22,923 bases of DNA from Crinalium sp049646245 (GCA_049646245.1 JBARVL010000088.1:1-22923); one strand, 5' to 3'. Positions 15,242 through 22,589 are shown, counted from the stretch's first letter. A program made the numbers and translations. The notes: generated by a model not told the origin, from the sequence alone.

Positions 15242-16261
15242 ATGTTTGGTCTAATCGGTCACCTTACCAGTTTGGAACACGCTCAAGCCGTAGCTAAAGA
15301 GCTAGGCTATCCAGAATACGCCAATCAAGATTTGGATTTTTGGTGCAGTGCGCCACCCCAAATCGTCGATCACATTACCGTCACTAGCATTACTGGTCAA
15401 AAAATTGAAGGTCAGTATGTGGAATCATGCTTTCTACCAGAGATGCTGGCTAATCGCCGGATTAAAGCAGCTATCCGTAAAATCCTGAACGCGATGGCTC
15501 ATGCTCAAAAGCATGGCATTAACATTACAGCCTTGGGAGGCTTTTCTTCAATCATTTTTGAAGAATTTAACTTGCACGAAAGTAAACAAGTTCGCAATGT
15601 CAAGTTAGAGTTTGATCGTTTTACTACAGGTAATACTCATACTGCTTACATTCTTTGTCGTCAAGTAGAACAAGCATCACAAAAACTAGGCATTGATTTG
15701 TCTAAGGCTACAGTTGCGGTAGTTGGTGCTACGGGGGACATTGGCAGTGCTGTTTGTCGTTGGCTAGATGCCCGCACTGATGTAGCAGATTTATTATTGG
15801 TGGCACGCAATCAAGAGCGATTGCAAAACCTACAAGGGGAACTGGGAAGAGGCAAAATCTTAAAGTTAGAAGAAGCTCTGCCTTTGGCTGATGTGATTGT
15901 CTGGGTTGCCAGTATGCCTAAAGGTGTGGAAATTGATCCAGCTACTTTAAAGCAACCTTGTTTGCTGATAGATGGCGGATATCCTAAAAATATGTCAACT
16001 AAAGTTCAGCATCCAAGTGTATGTGTTCTCAATGGTGGGATTGTTGAGCATTCTCTCGATATTGACTGGAAAATTATGAAAATAGTCAATATGGAAGCGC
16101 CAGCGCGACAGTTGTTTGCTTGTTTTGCAGAAGCAATGCTTCTGGAGTTTGAAAAGTGGCATACTAACTTTTCTTGGGGAAGAAACCAGATTACCGTAGA
16201 AAAGATGGATCAAATTGGTCAGGTGTCTGTTAAACATGGTTTCCGACCTCTATTAAGCTAA
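15242..16261 (+). CDS. aar: Long-chain acyl-ACP reductase (aldehyde-forming)
   Basis: The 339-residue cytosolic enzyme reduces acyl-ACP (or acyl-CoA) to fatty aldehyde with NADPH, the first step of cyanobacterial alkane synthesis. The NADPH-binding Rossmann motif is VVGATGDIGSAV (160-171). The catalytic cysteine that carries the acyl thioester is Cys294 in RQLFACFAEAM (289-299), at the position expected for the family. Length is normal and no key residue is missing. The ATG at 15242 starts the conserved MFGLIGHLTSLEHA. The gene follows the methyltransferase by 211 bases and precedes accA by 225 bases on the same strand. Its 5' leader holds a repeat, a stem-loop and a possible leader ORF. Confidence 0.97.
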   Translation: MFGLIGHLTSLEHAQAVAKELGYPEYANQDLDFWCSAPPQIVDHITVTSITGQKIEGQYVESCFLPEMLANRRIKAAIRKILNAMAHAQKHGINITALGGFSSIIFEEFNLHESKQVRNVKLEFDRFTTGNTHTAYILCRQVEQASQKLGIDLSKATVAVVGATGDIGSAVCRWLDARTDVADLLLVARNQERLQNLQGELGRGKILKLEEALPLADVIVWVASMPKGVEIDPATLKQPCLLIDGGYPKNMSTKVQHPSVCVLNGGIVEHSLDIDWKIMKIVNMEAPARQLFACFAEAMLLEFEKWHTNFSWGRNQITVEKMDQIGQVSVKHGFRPLLS

Positions 16262-16264
16262 TAC

Positions 16265-16302
16265 TCAGCAGTCTGCATCGTCAGCAGTCTGCATCGTCAG
16301 CA
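16265..16302. repeat. 16-base tandem repeat after aar
   Basis: TCAGCAGTCTGCATCG occurs twice head to tail (16265-16280, 16281-16296), followed by a partial TCAGCA and a run of A. It lies just past the aar stop and contains the internal palindrome GCAGTCTGC. It could have arisen by slippage. Confidence 0.75.
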
Positions 16303-16431
16303 AAAAAAACTAACAATTCTAATACTTTAGGTTTAAACTACTGACTGATAGCTGATAGCTATACTCTTGATGGTCATAACTCTGGGTTTTTGCTGAAATT
16401 TTCCCAGGTTCATAAAATCTTTTTTCAATCA

Positions 16432-16480
16432 CCCATGACCGATGACCAATGACCAATGACCAATGACCTATGCCCAATGA
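16432..16480. repeat. ATGACCA heptamer array before accA
   Basis: About seven heptamers of the type ATGACCA (some CGATGAC, CTATGCC variants) run to within six bases of the accA start. This is a short tandemly repeated sequence typical of filamentous and other cyanobacteria. It occupies the place where a Shine-Dalgarno would lie. ATG triplets recur at 7-base spacing, so they fall in different frames. Confidence 0.8.
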
Positions 16481-16486
16481 CAAACT

Positions 16487-17467
16487 ATGCCAAGTACTGA
16501 GCGTAAGCCGTTACTTTTAGATTTTGAAAAGCCCCTTGCCGATCTGGAGACACGAATTGAACAAATTCGTGAACTCGCAGAAGAAAACAACGTCGATGTC
16601 TCTGAGCAGATTCGTCAGTTGGAGGCACGAGCGGTGCAACTTCGCTCTGAGATTTTTAGTAGTTTATCGCCATCTCAACGACTGCAAGTAGCTCGTCACC
16701 CCCGCCGCCCTAGTACTTTGGACTATATTCAGGCAATAACTGATGAATGGATGGAATTACATGGCGATCGCGGCGGTGCTGATGACCCTGCTTTAGTTGG
16801 TGGTGTGGCTCGTTTGGCAGGTCGCCCTGTGGTGATGTTAGGTCATCAAAAAGGTCGTGACACAAAAGATAATGTGGCGCGTAACTTTGGGATGGCTTCT
16901 CCTGGTGGCTACCGTAAGGCGATGCGGTTGATGGAACACGCTAATCGCTTTGGGATGCCAATTTTGACATTTATTGATACTCCTGGCGCTTGGGCGGGTA
17001 TTGAAGCCGAAGAGTTGGGACAGGGAGAAGCGATCGCATATAACCTCCGCGAAATGTTCCGCCTCGATGTGCCAATTATTTGTACAGTAATTGGCGAAGG
17101 TGGTTCCGGTGGTGCTTTGGGTATTGGTGTAGGCGATCGCTTGTTAATGTTTGAGCATTCTGTCTACACTGTTGCTAGTCCTGAAGCTTGTGCATCTATT
17201 CTGTGGAAAGATGCTGCCAAAGCTCCACAAGCCGCAGAAGCATTAAAAATCACATCTGGGGATTTGAAAAACCTTGGTATTCTCGACCAAATATTAACCG
17301 AACCTCTAGGCGGCGCTCATGCTGATCCTGTAAAAGCTGCGTCTATCCTTAAAAATGCTCTGTTGGATAATTTGGAAGAACTTAGTAGGTTAAGTTCTCC
17401 ACAGCGACGAGAGTTGCGCTATCAAAAATTCCGTAATATGGGCGTATTCTTAGAAGTACCTGTCTAA
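16487..17467 (+). CDS. accA: Acetyl-CoA carboxylase carboxyltransferase subunit alpha
   Basis: The 326-residue subunit, with AccD, transfers the carboxyl group from carboxybiotin to acetyl-CoA to make malonyl-CoA, the committed step of fatty acid synthesis. Visible features are an N-terminal helical region (LETRIEQIRELAEENNVD, 20-37) and the crotonase-fold core: ELHGDRGGADDPA (89-101), GHQKGRDTKDN (118-128), FGMASPGGYRKAMRLM (133-148), TFIDTPGAWAG (160-170) and GEGGSGGALGIGVGD (203-217). The C-terminal residues are typical of cyanobacterial AccA. The start at 16487 matches the conserved MPSTERKPLLLDFEKPL. The gene follows aar on the same strand, a linkage I recall in other cyanobacteria. No Shine-Dalgarno is present because a heptamer array fills the leader. 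Confidence 0.96.
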   Translation: MPSTERKPLLLDFEKPLADLETRIEQIRELAEENNVDVSEQIRQLEARAVQLRSEIFSSLSPSQRLQVARHPRRPSTLDYIQAITDEWMELHGDRGGADDPALVGGVARLAGRPVVMLGHQKGRDTKDNVARNFGMASPGGYRKAMRLMEHANRFGMPILTFIDTPGAWAGIEAEELGQGEAIAYNLREMFRLDVPIICTVIGEGGSGGALGIGVGDRLLMFEHSVYTVASPEACASILWKDAAKAPQAAEALKITSGDLKNLGILDQILTEPLGGAHADPVKAASILKNALLDNLEELSRLSSPQRRELRYQKFRNMGVFLEVPV

Positions 17468-17479
17468 TGATAGTTACAT

Positions 17480-17510
17480 TTGTTACAGAAATCTAAGCAA
17501 ATGGTATAAT
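17480..17510 (+). promoter_or_regulatory. Weak sigma-70-like promoter candidate upstream of the SDR gene
   Basis: A perfect TATAAT (17505-17510) lies 19 bases after a poor -35 match, TTGTTA (17480-17485). It falls just after the accA stop and about 155 bases before the SDR start. Spacing is longer than ideal. Confidence 0.3.
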
Positions 17511-17621
17511 TTTACAGGCTCAATTATCAATGATCAATTTCCCGTATGTTTGCCCCTAACTTGAGTTATGGAAAATCAAAAAATATTTTGTTATTTCAAG
17601 GCTTCAAGGAAAATTGTGGGG

Positions 17622-17666
17622 TAATTGATAATTGATAATTGATAATTGTTAATTGTTAATTGTTAA
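17622..17666. repeat. GATAATT/GTTAATT heptamer array abutting the SDR start
   Basis: About three GATAATT units followed by three GTTAATT units run directly into the ATG at 17667. The same heptamers occur at 8388-8420 before another start codon. No Shine-Dalgarno is present in the array. Confidence 0.8.
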
Positions 17667-18398
17667 ATGAGTTTTATTGCTAAAACAGATAAATCTGCTC
17701 TGATTACAGGAGCAAGTAGTGGAATTGGCAAAGCGACGGCTTTAGAATTCGCTAAAGCTGGGATTAATTTAGCCTTAGTTAGCCGAGATCCAGAAAAGTT
17801 AGAGGCTGTAGCTCAAGCAGCAATTGAAGCTGGGGTAAAAGCAAAAGCTTATATCCTAGACTTAGCTGAAGTTGAGCAAGTAAGATCAAAAATTAGTGCG
17901 ATCGCATCTGATTTTGGCTCTATAGATATTTTGGTGAATAATGCGGGTATGGGGTACACTAACACCCTCAGTGATACCTCCCTAATAGATTGGCAACAAG
18001 TAATTAACCTCAATCTCACCAGTGTATTTCAGTGCATTCAAGGGATATTACCGATGATGCGCGATCGCGGGCAAGGGACAATTATTAATGTTGCTTCTAT
18101 TGCTGCCAAACAAGTTTTTCCCCAATGGGGAGCTTATAGCGTCAGTAAATTTGGCATAATGGCTCTTTCTAAAACCCTAGCAGCAGAAGAACGCGCCTAC
18201 GGTATTCGCGTTACAGCTATCTATCCAGGTTCTGTCAATTCTTCTCTGTGGGATACAGAAACAGTGAAAGCCAACTTTGACCGTTCCGCAATGCTAACCC
18301 CAGAAGTTGTCGCGCAGTCAATTCTGCATACAACACTTTTACCTGCATCGGCAGTAATTGAAGAGTTAATTTTAATGCCTAATGTTGGCACTTTTTAA
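17667..18398 (+). CDS. Short-chain dehydrogenase/reductase (FabG-like)
   Basis: The 243-residue classical SDR has the cofactor motif TGASSGIG (14-21), NNAG (91-94), catalytic Ser144 and YxxxK as YSVSK (157-161), so it is likely an NADPH-dependent oxidoreductase. Arg40 after the second strand favours NADP. Substrate is unknown; relatives act on ketoacyl or ketosteroid-like carbonyls. It sits between accA and folE on the same strand. I recall the same order (aar, accA, SDR, folE) in other cyanobacteria, which hints at a lipid or pterin role, but this is only context. The ATG is fixed by the TGASSGIG position, 13 residues in. Confidence 0.88.
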   Translation: MSFIAKTDKSALITGASSGIGKATALEFAKAGINLALVSRDPEKLEAVAQAAIEAGVKAKAYILDLAEVEQVRSKISAIASDFGSIDILVNNAGMGYTNTLSDTSLIDWQQVINLNLTSVFQCIQGILPMMRDRGQGTIINVASIAAKQVFPQWGAYSVSKFGIMALSKTLAAEERAYGIRVTAIYPGSVNSSLWDTETVKANFDRSAMLTPEVVAQSILHTTLLPASAVIEELILMPNVGTF

Positions 18399-18458
18399 TT
18401 TACTGCCTTTTTAGTTACTTATACCTACTTTCAATCACAATTTGAGACTAAATTTATC

Positions 18459-19163
18459 ATGACTATTGCTCATCCCAACAGTGCAAAAGATTCTGAATCT
18501 ACGAGTGGCAATACAGATATACGGGTAGAAACACGCCCTGACCGCAATACATTAAACGGTCGGGAACCTAATTTGCAGCGCCCCTCGGAAGAAATTCATG
18601 ATGAGATGATGGACGCTGTAACGACGCTGTTGCTAGGGGTGGGCGAAGATCCACAACGGGAAGGTTTACTAAAAACTCCCAAGCGCGTTGCTGAAGCCAT
18701 GCGCTTTCTCACCAGTGGCTATACCCAATCTTTAGAAGATCTTGTCAACGGCGCAATCTTTGATGAGGGTCATAATGAAATGGTTCTCGTCCGAGATATT
18801 AATGTGTTTAGCTTGTGCGAACACCATATGTTACCGTTTATGGGCAAAGCGCACGTTGCTTATATTCCTAACCAGAAGGTTGTGGGATTAAGTAAGTTAG
18901 CTAGAATTGTGGAAATGTATTCTCGGCGTTTACAAGTACAAGAACGACTAACACGCCAAATTGCTGAAGCAGTTCAAACTATTTTAGAACCAAAAGGTGT
19001 GGCTGTTGTGATGGAAGCCAGCCATATGTGTATGACAATGCGGGGAGTACAAAAACCTGGCTCTTGGACAGTTACAAGTGCAATGCTTGGTATCTTTCAA
19101 GAGGAGCAAAAAACTCGTGAAGAGTTTCTCAATTTGATTCGTCACCAACCCGCTTTCTTTTAA
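18459..19163 (+). CDS. folE: GTP cyclohydrolase I
   Basis: The 234-residue enzyme converts GTP to 7,8-dihydroneopterin triphosphate, the first step of tetrahydrofolate and pterin synthesis. Zinc ligands are Cys120 and His123 in LCEHHMLP (119-126) and Cys191 in SHMCMTMRGV (188-197). Catalytic His122 and His189 are also present. The GLSKLARIVEMYSRRLQVQE segment (143-162) is diagnostic. An acidic, poorly conserved N-terminal extension of about 45 residues precedes the fold, as in many homologues. A start at an internal Met (about residue 50) cannot be ruled out but would be short. It follows the SDR gene by 60 bases, likely in the same unit. The sequence after the stop holds repeats only. Confidence 0.97.
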   Translation: MTIAHPNSAKDSESTSGNTDIRVETRPDRNTLNGREPNLQRPSEEIHDEMMDAVTTLLLGVGEDPQREGLLKTPKRVAEAMRFLTSGYTQSLEDLVNGAIFDEGHNEMVLVRDINVFSLCEHHMLPFMGKAHVAYIPNQKVVGLSKLARIVEMYSRRLQVQERLTRQIAEAVQTILEPKGVAVVMEASHMCMTMRGVQKPGSWTVTSAMLGIFQEEQKTREEFLNLIRHQPAFF

Positions 19164-19208
19164 GCGTAAGCATTCAGTAGCCCACAGGCGCACATAACTA
19201 GAGATAAT

Positions 19209-19236
19209 GTAGAGACGCGAAATTTCGCGTCTCTAC
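19209..19236. repeat. 28-base GTAGAGACG palindrome, copy 4 of 4
   Basis: It is identical in sequence to the copy at 10836-10863, a perfect palindrome with halves GTAGAGACGCGAAA and its complement. It lies 45 bases after the folE stop and may help end transcription. Confidence 0.85.
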
Positions 19237-19294
19237 AAATGTTTAACGGTTAGCACGTTTAATCTATGGAGGTGTCTAACGATTAAATCTCAAC

Positions 19295-19400
19295 TAAGTA
19301 AAACAACCTTAAAAAACATCAAAAAGAAACCCACCCCCAGCCCCTCCCCGAATTTCGGGGAGGGGAGTTTGTTTTATGTTTAATTATGTTGAGTTACTTA
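19295..19400. mobile_element. MITE-like repeat, copy B, overlapping the 3' end of trpF
   Basis: This 106-base unit is the inverted counterpart of 6219-6323, with termini TAAGTAA/TTACTTA and a central hairpin CCCCTCCCCG/CGGGGAGGGG. Near-identity covers its whole length apart from the hairpin loop and a few substitutions. Its right end lies inside trpF and supplies that gene's stop codon and last four residues. The central hairpin also could terminate both folE and trpF transcripts. Confidence 0.75.
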
Positions 19401-20022
19401 ATCGCAACTTTTCAAATAGTTGTGCTACTTTATTTAAATCTTTATCTCCAGGCGCTTTCTCTACACCACTAGATAAATCAATACCACTCGGTTGTAGTTG
19501 CTCTAACGCCTTTAATATATTATCTGACGTTAAACCACCTGCCAAAAACCAACAACAATTGGGATTAAATTCTTGTAATGTTTTCCAATCTAATGTTTTA
19601 CCAGTACCACCTAACATTTGGGGATGGTAAGCATCAAGTAGTAAAGTATCAACACAATCATTGTAGGCGTTTGCATGAATTAAATCTTCTGGTGTTCTTA
19701 CTCTTAATGCCTTAATAATTTCTACATTAGGTAAAGAGTGACGCAATTGCTGACAAAATTCTGTCGTTTCTATACCATGTAATTGTACACCAGTCAAGCT
19801 TGATTCTGTTACTACTTGGCAAATCTCTTCAATTGTGCTATTAGCAAATACGCCAATGCAGTGAACATTTACAGATAGTTGTTCTACGACAGCCTTAATT
19901 TGACCTGCGGTGACATAGCGGGGAGATTGAGGAACGCAGATGAATCCTAACGCGGTTGCGCCGAGTTGTGCGATCGCATTTCCTTGTTCTGGTTTCGTAA
20001 TACCACAAATTTTTACTCGCAT
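19384..20022 (-). CDS. trpF: Phosphoribosylanthranilate isomerase
   Basis: The 212-residue TIM-barrel enzyme carries out the Amadori rearrangement of phosphoribosylanthranilate to CdRP in tryptophan synthesis. Motifs are KICGIT (4-9) with catalytic Cys6, FICVPQSPRYV (27-37), VQLHG (79-83), LLLDAY (127-132) with catalytic Asp130, GGTGKTLDW (138-146), LAGGLTSDNI (160-169) and GIDLSSGVE (180-188). It is a stand-alone gene, not fused to trpC and without other trp genes nearby, as is common in cyanobacteria. The last residues SNST and the TAA stop come from the MITE-like repeat, so the native C-terminus was replaced. The catalytic core is unaffected. Confidence 0.96.
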   Translation of the reverse strand: MRVKICGITKPEQGNAIAQLGATALGFICVPQSPRYVTAGQIKAVVEQLSVNVHCIGVFANSTIEEICQVVTESSLTGVQLHGIETTEFCQQLRHSLPNVEIIKALRVRTPEDLIHANAYNDCVDTLLLDAYHPQMLGGTGKTLDWKTLQEFNPNCCWFLAGGLTSDNILKALEQLQPSGIDLSSGVEKAPGDKDLNKVAQLFEKLRLSNST

Positions 20023-20074
20023 TATCTTAAGATTTGTATCAAAATATCCTTGAATTGTTAACTCTTAAAACAAA

Positions 20075-20105
20075 TTGTGGCTTCTTGCTAACTGCTTTTT
20101 ATAAT
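20075..20105 (+). promoter_or_regulatory. Candidate psaK promoter
   Basis: A perfect TATAAT (20100-20105) lies 41 bases before the psaK start, with a weak -35 (TTGTGG at 20075-20080) and 19-base spacing. It is a plausible but unproven sigma-70-type site. Confidence 0.35.
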
Positions 20106-20146
20106 CCTTACTTGTTTGGATTTTATATAAAGCAGGAGACAGTAAA

Positions 20147-20425
20147 TTGCTTCACTTAACTTTACTTACAATTGCACAGTCAACCGTTCCTCCTACCCCA
20201 AGCTGGACTCCTACTATCGGTATAGTAATGGTACTCTGTAACCTTTTAGCTATTGTGATTGGTCGCTTTGCCATCCAAAAGCCTGGTGGAGGACCAGATT
20301 TGCCAGTTTCTAAGCCTGCATTGTTCCGCAATTTTAACTTGCCTGAATTACTAGCCACAATGAGTTTTGGTCACATCATCGGAACTGGTGTAATTTTGGG
20401 ACTGACAAACGCGGGCGTACTGTAA
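20147..20425 (+). CDS. psaK: Photosystem I subunit PsaK, first copy
   Basis: The 92-residue thylakoid protein is the peripheral two-helix subunit of photosystem I. The sequence shows a short N-terminal leader, helix one (TIGIVMVLCNLLAIVIGRFA, 23-42), the conserved loop IQKPGGGPDLP (43-53), and helix two with FGHIIGTGVILGL (74-86). The start is a TTG at 20147, decided by an AGGAG (20134-20138) and by the length expected for PsaK; no in-frame ATG gives an intact first helix. A second psaK lies about 440 bases downstream on the same strand, with an IS remnant between. Differential light regulation of the two copies is known in Synechocystis and possible here. Confidence 0.93.
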   Translation: MLHLTLLTIAQSTVPPTPSWTPTIGIVMVLCNLLAIVIGRFAIQKPGGGPDLPVSKPALFRNFNLPELLATMSFGHIIGTGVILGLTNAGVL

Positions 20426-20867
20426 CACACAGCTATTCCTGCGGAAGGATGGCAAGTTAACATAGTTCATCCACAAGGGAGAATTATCGCTTGTGGATAT
20501 CGTTCTATCTTAAATGCGTGAACACAACTTGCGATCTTGCGCCTGTTTAACGAGAGTGCGGTATGATTTTAGACCGTGATTTGAATGCAGCGATTAATCT
20601 ATCCTCAACCCCTGGCTTAGGGGGGTTAGCCTGTGGAGCGGGTGCTGCCGACAGTCCGCGACGAAACAGGAAGTAAACGTCAAATTGTGTGTGATTTATT
20701 AGTTATGCACGATTTGTATCAGTTTTATGAAGCAGAATAAGCAGGAATAACATATACCATCAGGGTTTGGTTGTCTGATCAATATCCCTTGATCTGCCGA
20801 AGCCTTAACGAGAGAGAACCTCAAAATCCATACGTCTGTTAAATATTTGTATCTAGGAGAGAAAAAA
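20426..20867. other. Inter-psaK region with IS remnant
   Basis: The 442 bases between the two psaK copies hold a decayed TnpB 3' end (20551-20676). A 31-codon stretch also continues the psaK frame after its stop (20426-20521), containing EGWQVNIVHPQGRIIACGY. I do not recognise it, and it has no start of its own. The last 190 bases are AT-rich with no gene and should contain the second psaK promoter. Confidence 0.55.
20551..20676 (+). pseudogene. Degenerate C-terminal fragment of a third, different TnpB
   Basis: The frame reads RECGMILDRDLNAAINL, the last zinc-ribbon Cys-Gly and third RuvC motif of TnpB, then GLACGAGAADSPRRNRK and a stop at 20674-20676. A TAA at 20548-20550 breaks the frame just upstream, and the rest of the gene is missing. 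The sequence is not derived from the two intact copies, which read MALDRDHNAALNI and TVLDRDWNAALNI and have different tails, so it represents another TnpB lineage. Upstream codons TCDLAPV in the same frame before the stop may be further remnant. Confidence 0.8.
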
Positions 20868-21149
20868 TTGATTGACTTAAATTTTCTGATTGCAGCATCA
20901 CCAATCGCTTCCTTGGCACAAGGGTGGACACCTGGGGTAGGAATTGTGATGACTTTCTTCAACATTGTTGGTTTAATCATTGCTCGCATTGGTGTTCAAA
21001 AACCAGGAGTTGGACCAAAACTGCCTTTCCCCCTACCTTTTATTGCTGATAGCAAGTTTAGTTTGAGCCAATTTATAGCAGGTGTTAGCTTTGGTCACAT
21101 TTTGGGCGCTGGTGCTATTTTGGGGCTAAATAACGCTGGTTTACTGTAA
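20868..21149 (+). CDS. psaK: Photosystem I subunit PsaK, second (divergent) copy
   Basis: The product is about 93 residues with two membrane helices and the PsaK pattern: WTPGVGIVMTFFNIVGLIIA followed by RIGVQKPGVGPKLPFPLPF, then FIAGVSFGHILGAGAILGLNNAG near the end (positions about 20-39, 40-58 and 68-90). It differs clearly from the first copy. Like it, it appears to begin with TTG, here at 20868, seven bases after AGGAGAG (20855-20861). An in-frame TTG at 20847 would add seven residues but would place the Shine-Dalgarno inside the gene. In Synechocystis a second PsaK is high-light induced; whether this is the equivalent is inference. A clear terminator follows. Confidence 0.9.
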   Translation: MIDLNFLIAASPIASLAQGWTPGVGIVMTFFNIVGLIIARIGVQKPGVGPKLPFPLPFIADSKFSLSQFIAGVSFGHILGAGAILGLNNAGLL

Positions 21150-21185
21150 AAACAACTCTTTTTACAACTAATTTTCTTTCCAAAC

Positions 21186-21232
21186 GCCCGATGAGTAGCT
21201 AACCAACCTGCTCATCGGGCATCTTCGTTTTT
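21186..21232 (+). terminator. Rho-independent terminator after the second psaK
   Basis: Arms GCCCGATGAG (21186-21195) and CTCATCGGGC (21211-21220) pair perfectly across a 15-base loop and are followed by ATCTTCGTTTTT. The flanking AAACG/CGTTT may extend the stem. It lies 36 bases after the stop codon. Confidence 0.75.
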
Positions 21233-21341
21233 GAATTGTTTATGCTGGTAAATAGGCTCCTATTTGGCACTATAGCGGCTATATCAACCTCTCATCGCAC
21301 AAGCGTAATTTATAAAAAGTTTTAATTTCAGGAAAAGAGAA

Positions 21342-22562
21342 ATGCAAACAGGTTGGCGAATTGGCTCTTTATTTAAAATTCCCCTGTATATTGACCCTTC
21401 GTGGCTATACATTTTAGGACTATTTACTTACTTGAATGGACTACATATTCAAGCAAGTTACCCACAATGGGAACCCTTAGTCGTATGGGGTGGCGGTTTG
21501 GCAATGACTTTGCTGTTATTTGCCTCGGTGTTACTTCATGAATTGGGTCATAGTTTGGTTGCGCGATCGCAAGGCATTAAAGTTAATTCAATTACTCTAT
21601 TTCTATTTGGCGGTATTGCCTCGATTGAGCAAGAATCTAAAACTCCAGGTCAAGCGTTTCAAGTAGCTATAGCTGGTCCGGCGGTTAGTATACTGCTATT
21701 TGCTTTGTTTTTTACCTTCAATAAGATAGTACCTACAAGTGGCTTAATCAAAGTTTTAACCTTAGATGTAGCTCGAATCAACTTGGTATTGGCGCTGTTT
21801 AACTTAATTCCTGGTTTACCTTTGGATGGAGGGCAAGTTTTTAAAGCAGCATTGTGGAAGCTCACAGGAAATCGCTTTCAAGCCGTCTGCTGGGCTGCCT
21901 TAGCGGGTAAATTCTTAGGTTGGATTGCGATCGCATTAGGAGTCACAGCATCGTTACTAGGCGTTTATACTGGGCTGTGGATGGCTTTAATCGGTTGGTT
22001 TGTAGTTCGTAACGCCAACAACTACAGCAGAGTCGCAACTTTACAAGAATCCTTGCTACAAATTGTAGCCTCCGATGCCATGACTCGTGATTTTCGAGTA
22101 GTGGATGCCAACATGACATTGCGCCAGTTTGCTGAGGAATACATTCTGGCAGAAGCTTGGACATCCGACAAACCTATGTTATATCCCTACTATGCTGCTT
22201 CAGATGGACGTTATCGCGGTTTAGTTTGTGTGGAAGATTTACACTTTATAGAGCGCAGTCGTTGGGAAACTGAAACTGTTCAAACTATCGTCCGTCCTCT
22301 GACTGAAATTGCCACAGTAGAGGAAAAAACATCTTTAGTTGATGTCATTAACTCTATAGAAACCAAGCAACTCAAACGCCTGACAGTTCTTTCACCTGCG
22401 GGAGCAATTGCTGGTGTAATTGATAGAGGAGATATTGTGCGTGCGATCGCATCTAAGCTAAATTTGACGATGCCTGATGCAGAAATTAAGCGGATTAAAG
22501 CTGAAGGAAGTTATCCAGTTAATTTACAGCTACAGGCGATCGCTAAATCAACTGTACTGTAA
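21342..22562 (+). CDS. Site-2 protease family M50 intramembrane metalloprotease with CBS-like C-terminus
   Basis: The 406-residue membrane protein cleaves transmembrane substrates within the bilayer. The zinc motif HELGH is at 66-70 in a hydrophobic helix, and the third ligand Asp162 is in NLIPGLPLDGGQV (154-166). Hydrophobic segments lie near 20-38, 48-66, 106-126, 141-160 and 186-222. The soluble C-terminus (about 240-370) has paired CBS-like repeats, seen as VASDAMTRDFRVVDANMTL (242-260) and VRPLTEIATVEEKTSL (317-332), which could bind nucleotide and regulate the protease. Similar M50-CBS proteins are common in cyanobacteria; substrates here are unknown. An AGGA (21332-21335) fits the ATG at 21342. 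A hairpin follows the stop. Confidence 0.92.
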   Translation: MQTGWRIGSLFKIPLYIDPSWLYILGLFTYLNGLHIQASYPQWEPLVVWGGGLAMTLLLFASVLLHELGHSLVARSQGIKVNSITLFLFGGIASIEQESKTPGQAFQVAIAGPAVSILLFALFFTFNKIVPTSGLIKVLTLDVARINLVLALFNLIPGLPLDGGQVFKAALWKLTGNRFQAVCWAALAGKFLGWIAIALGVTASLLGVYTGLWMALIGWFVVRNANNYSRVATLQESLLQIVASDAMTRDFRVVDANMTLRQFAEEYILAEAWTSDKPMLYPYYAASDGRYRGLVCVEDLHFIERSRWETETVQTIVRPLTEIATVEEKTSLVDVINSIETKQLKRLTVLSPAGAIAGVIDRGDIVRAIASKLNLTMPDAEIKRIKAEGSYPVNLQLQAIAKSTVL

Positions 22563-22589
22563 AGCGATCGCATCGCACTATATCTTATT

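Noticed and set aside
20426..20521. 31 codons in the psaK frame after its stop
   Set aside because: A protein-like stretch, but with no start codon or ribosome site of its own and no recognised family; probably chance or old insertion sequence. Stop-codon readthrough has no support here.
20699..20989. 96-codon minus-strand reading frame
   Set aside because: It runs antisense through the promoter and start of the second psaK and has no motifs.
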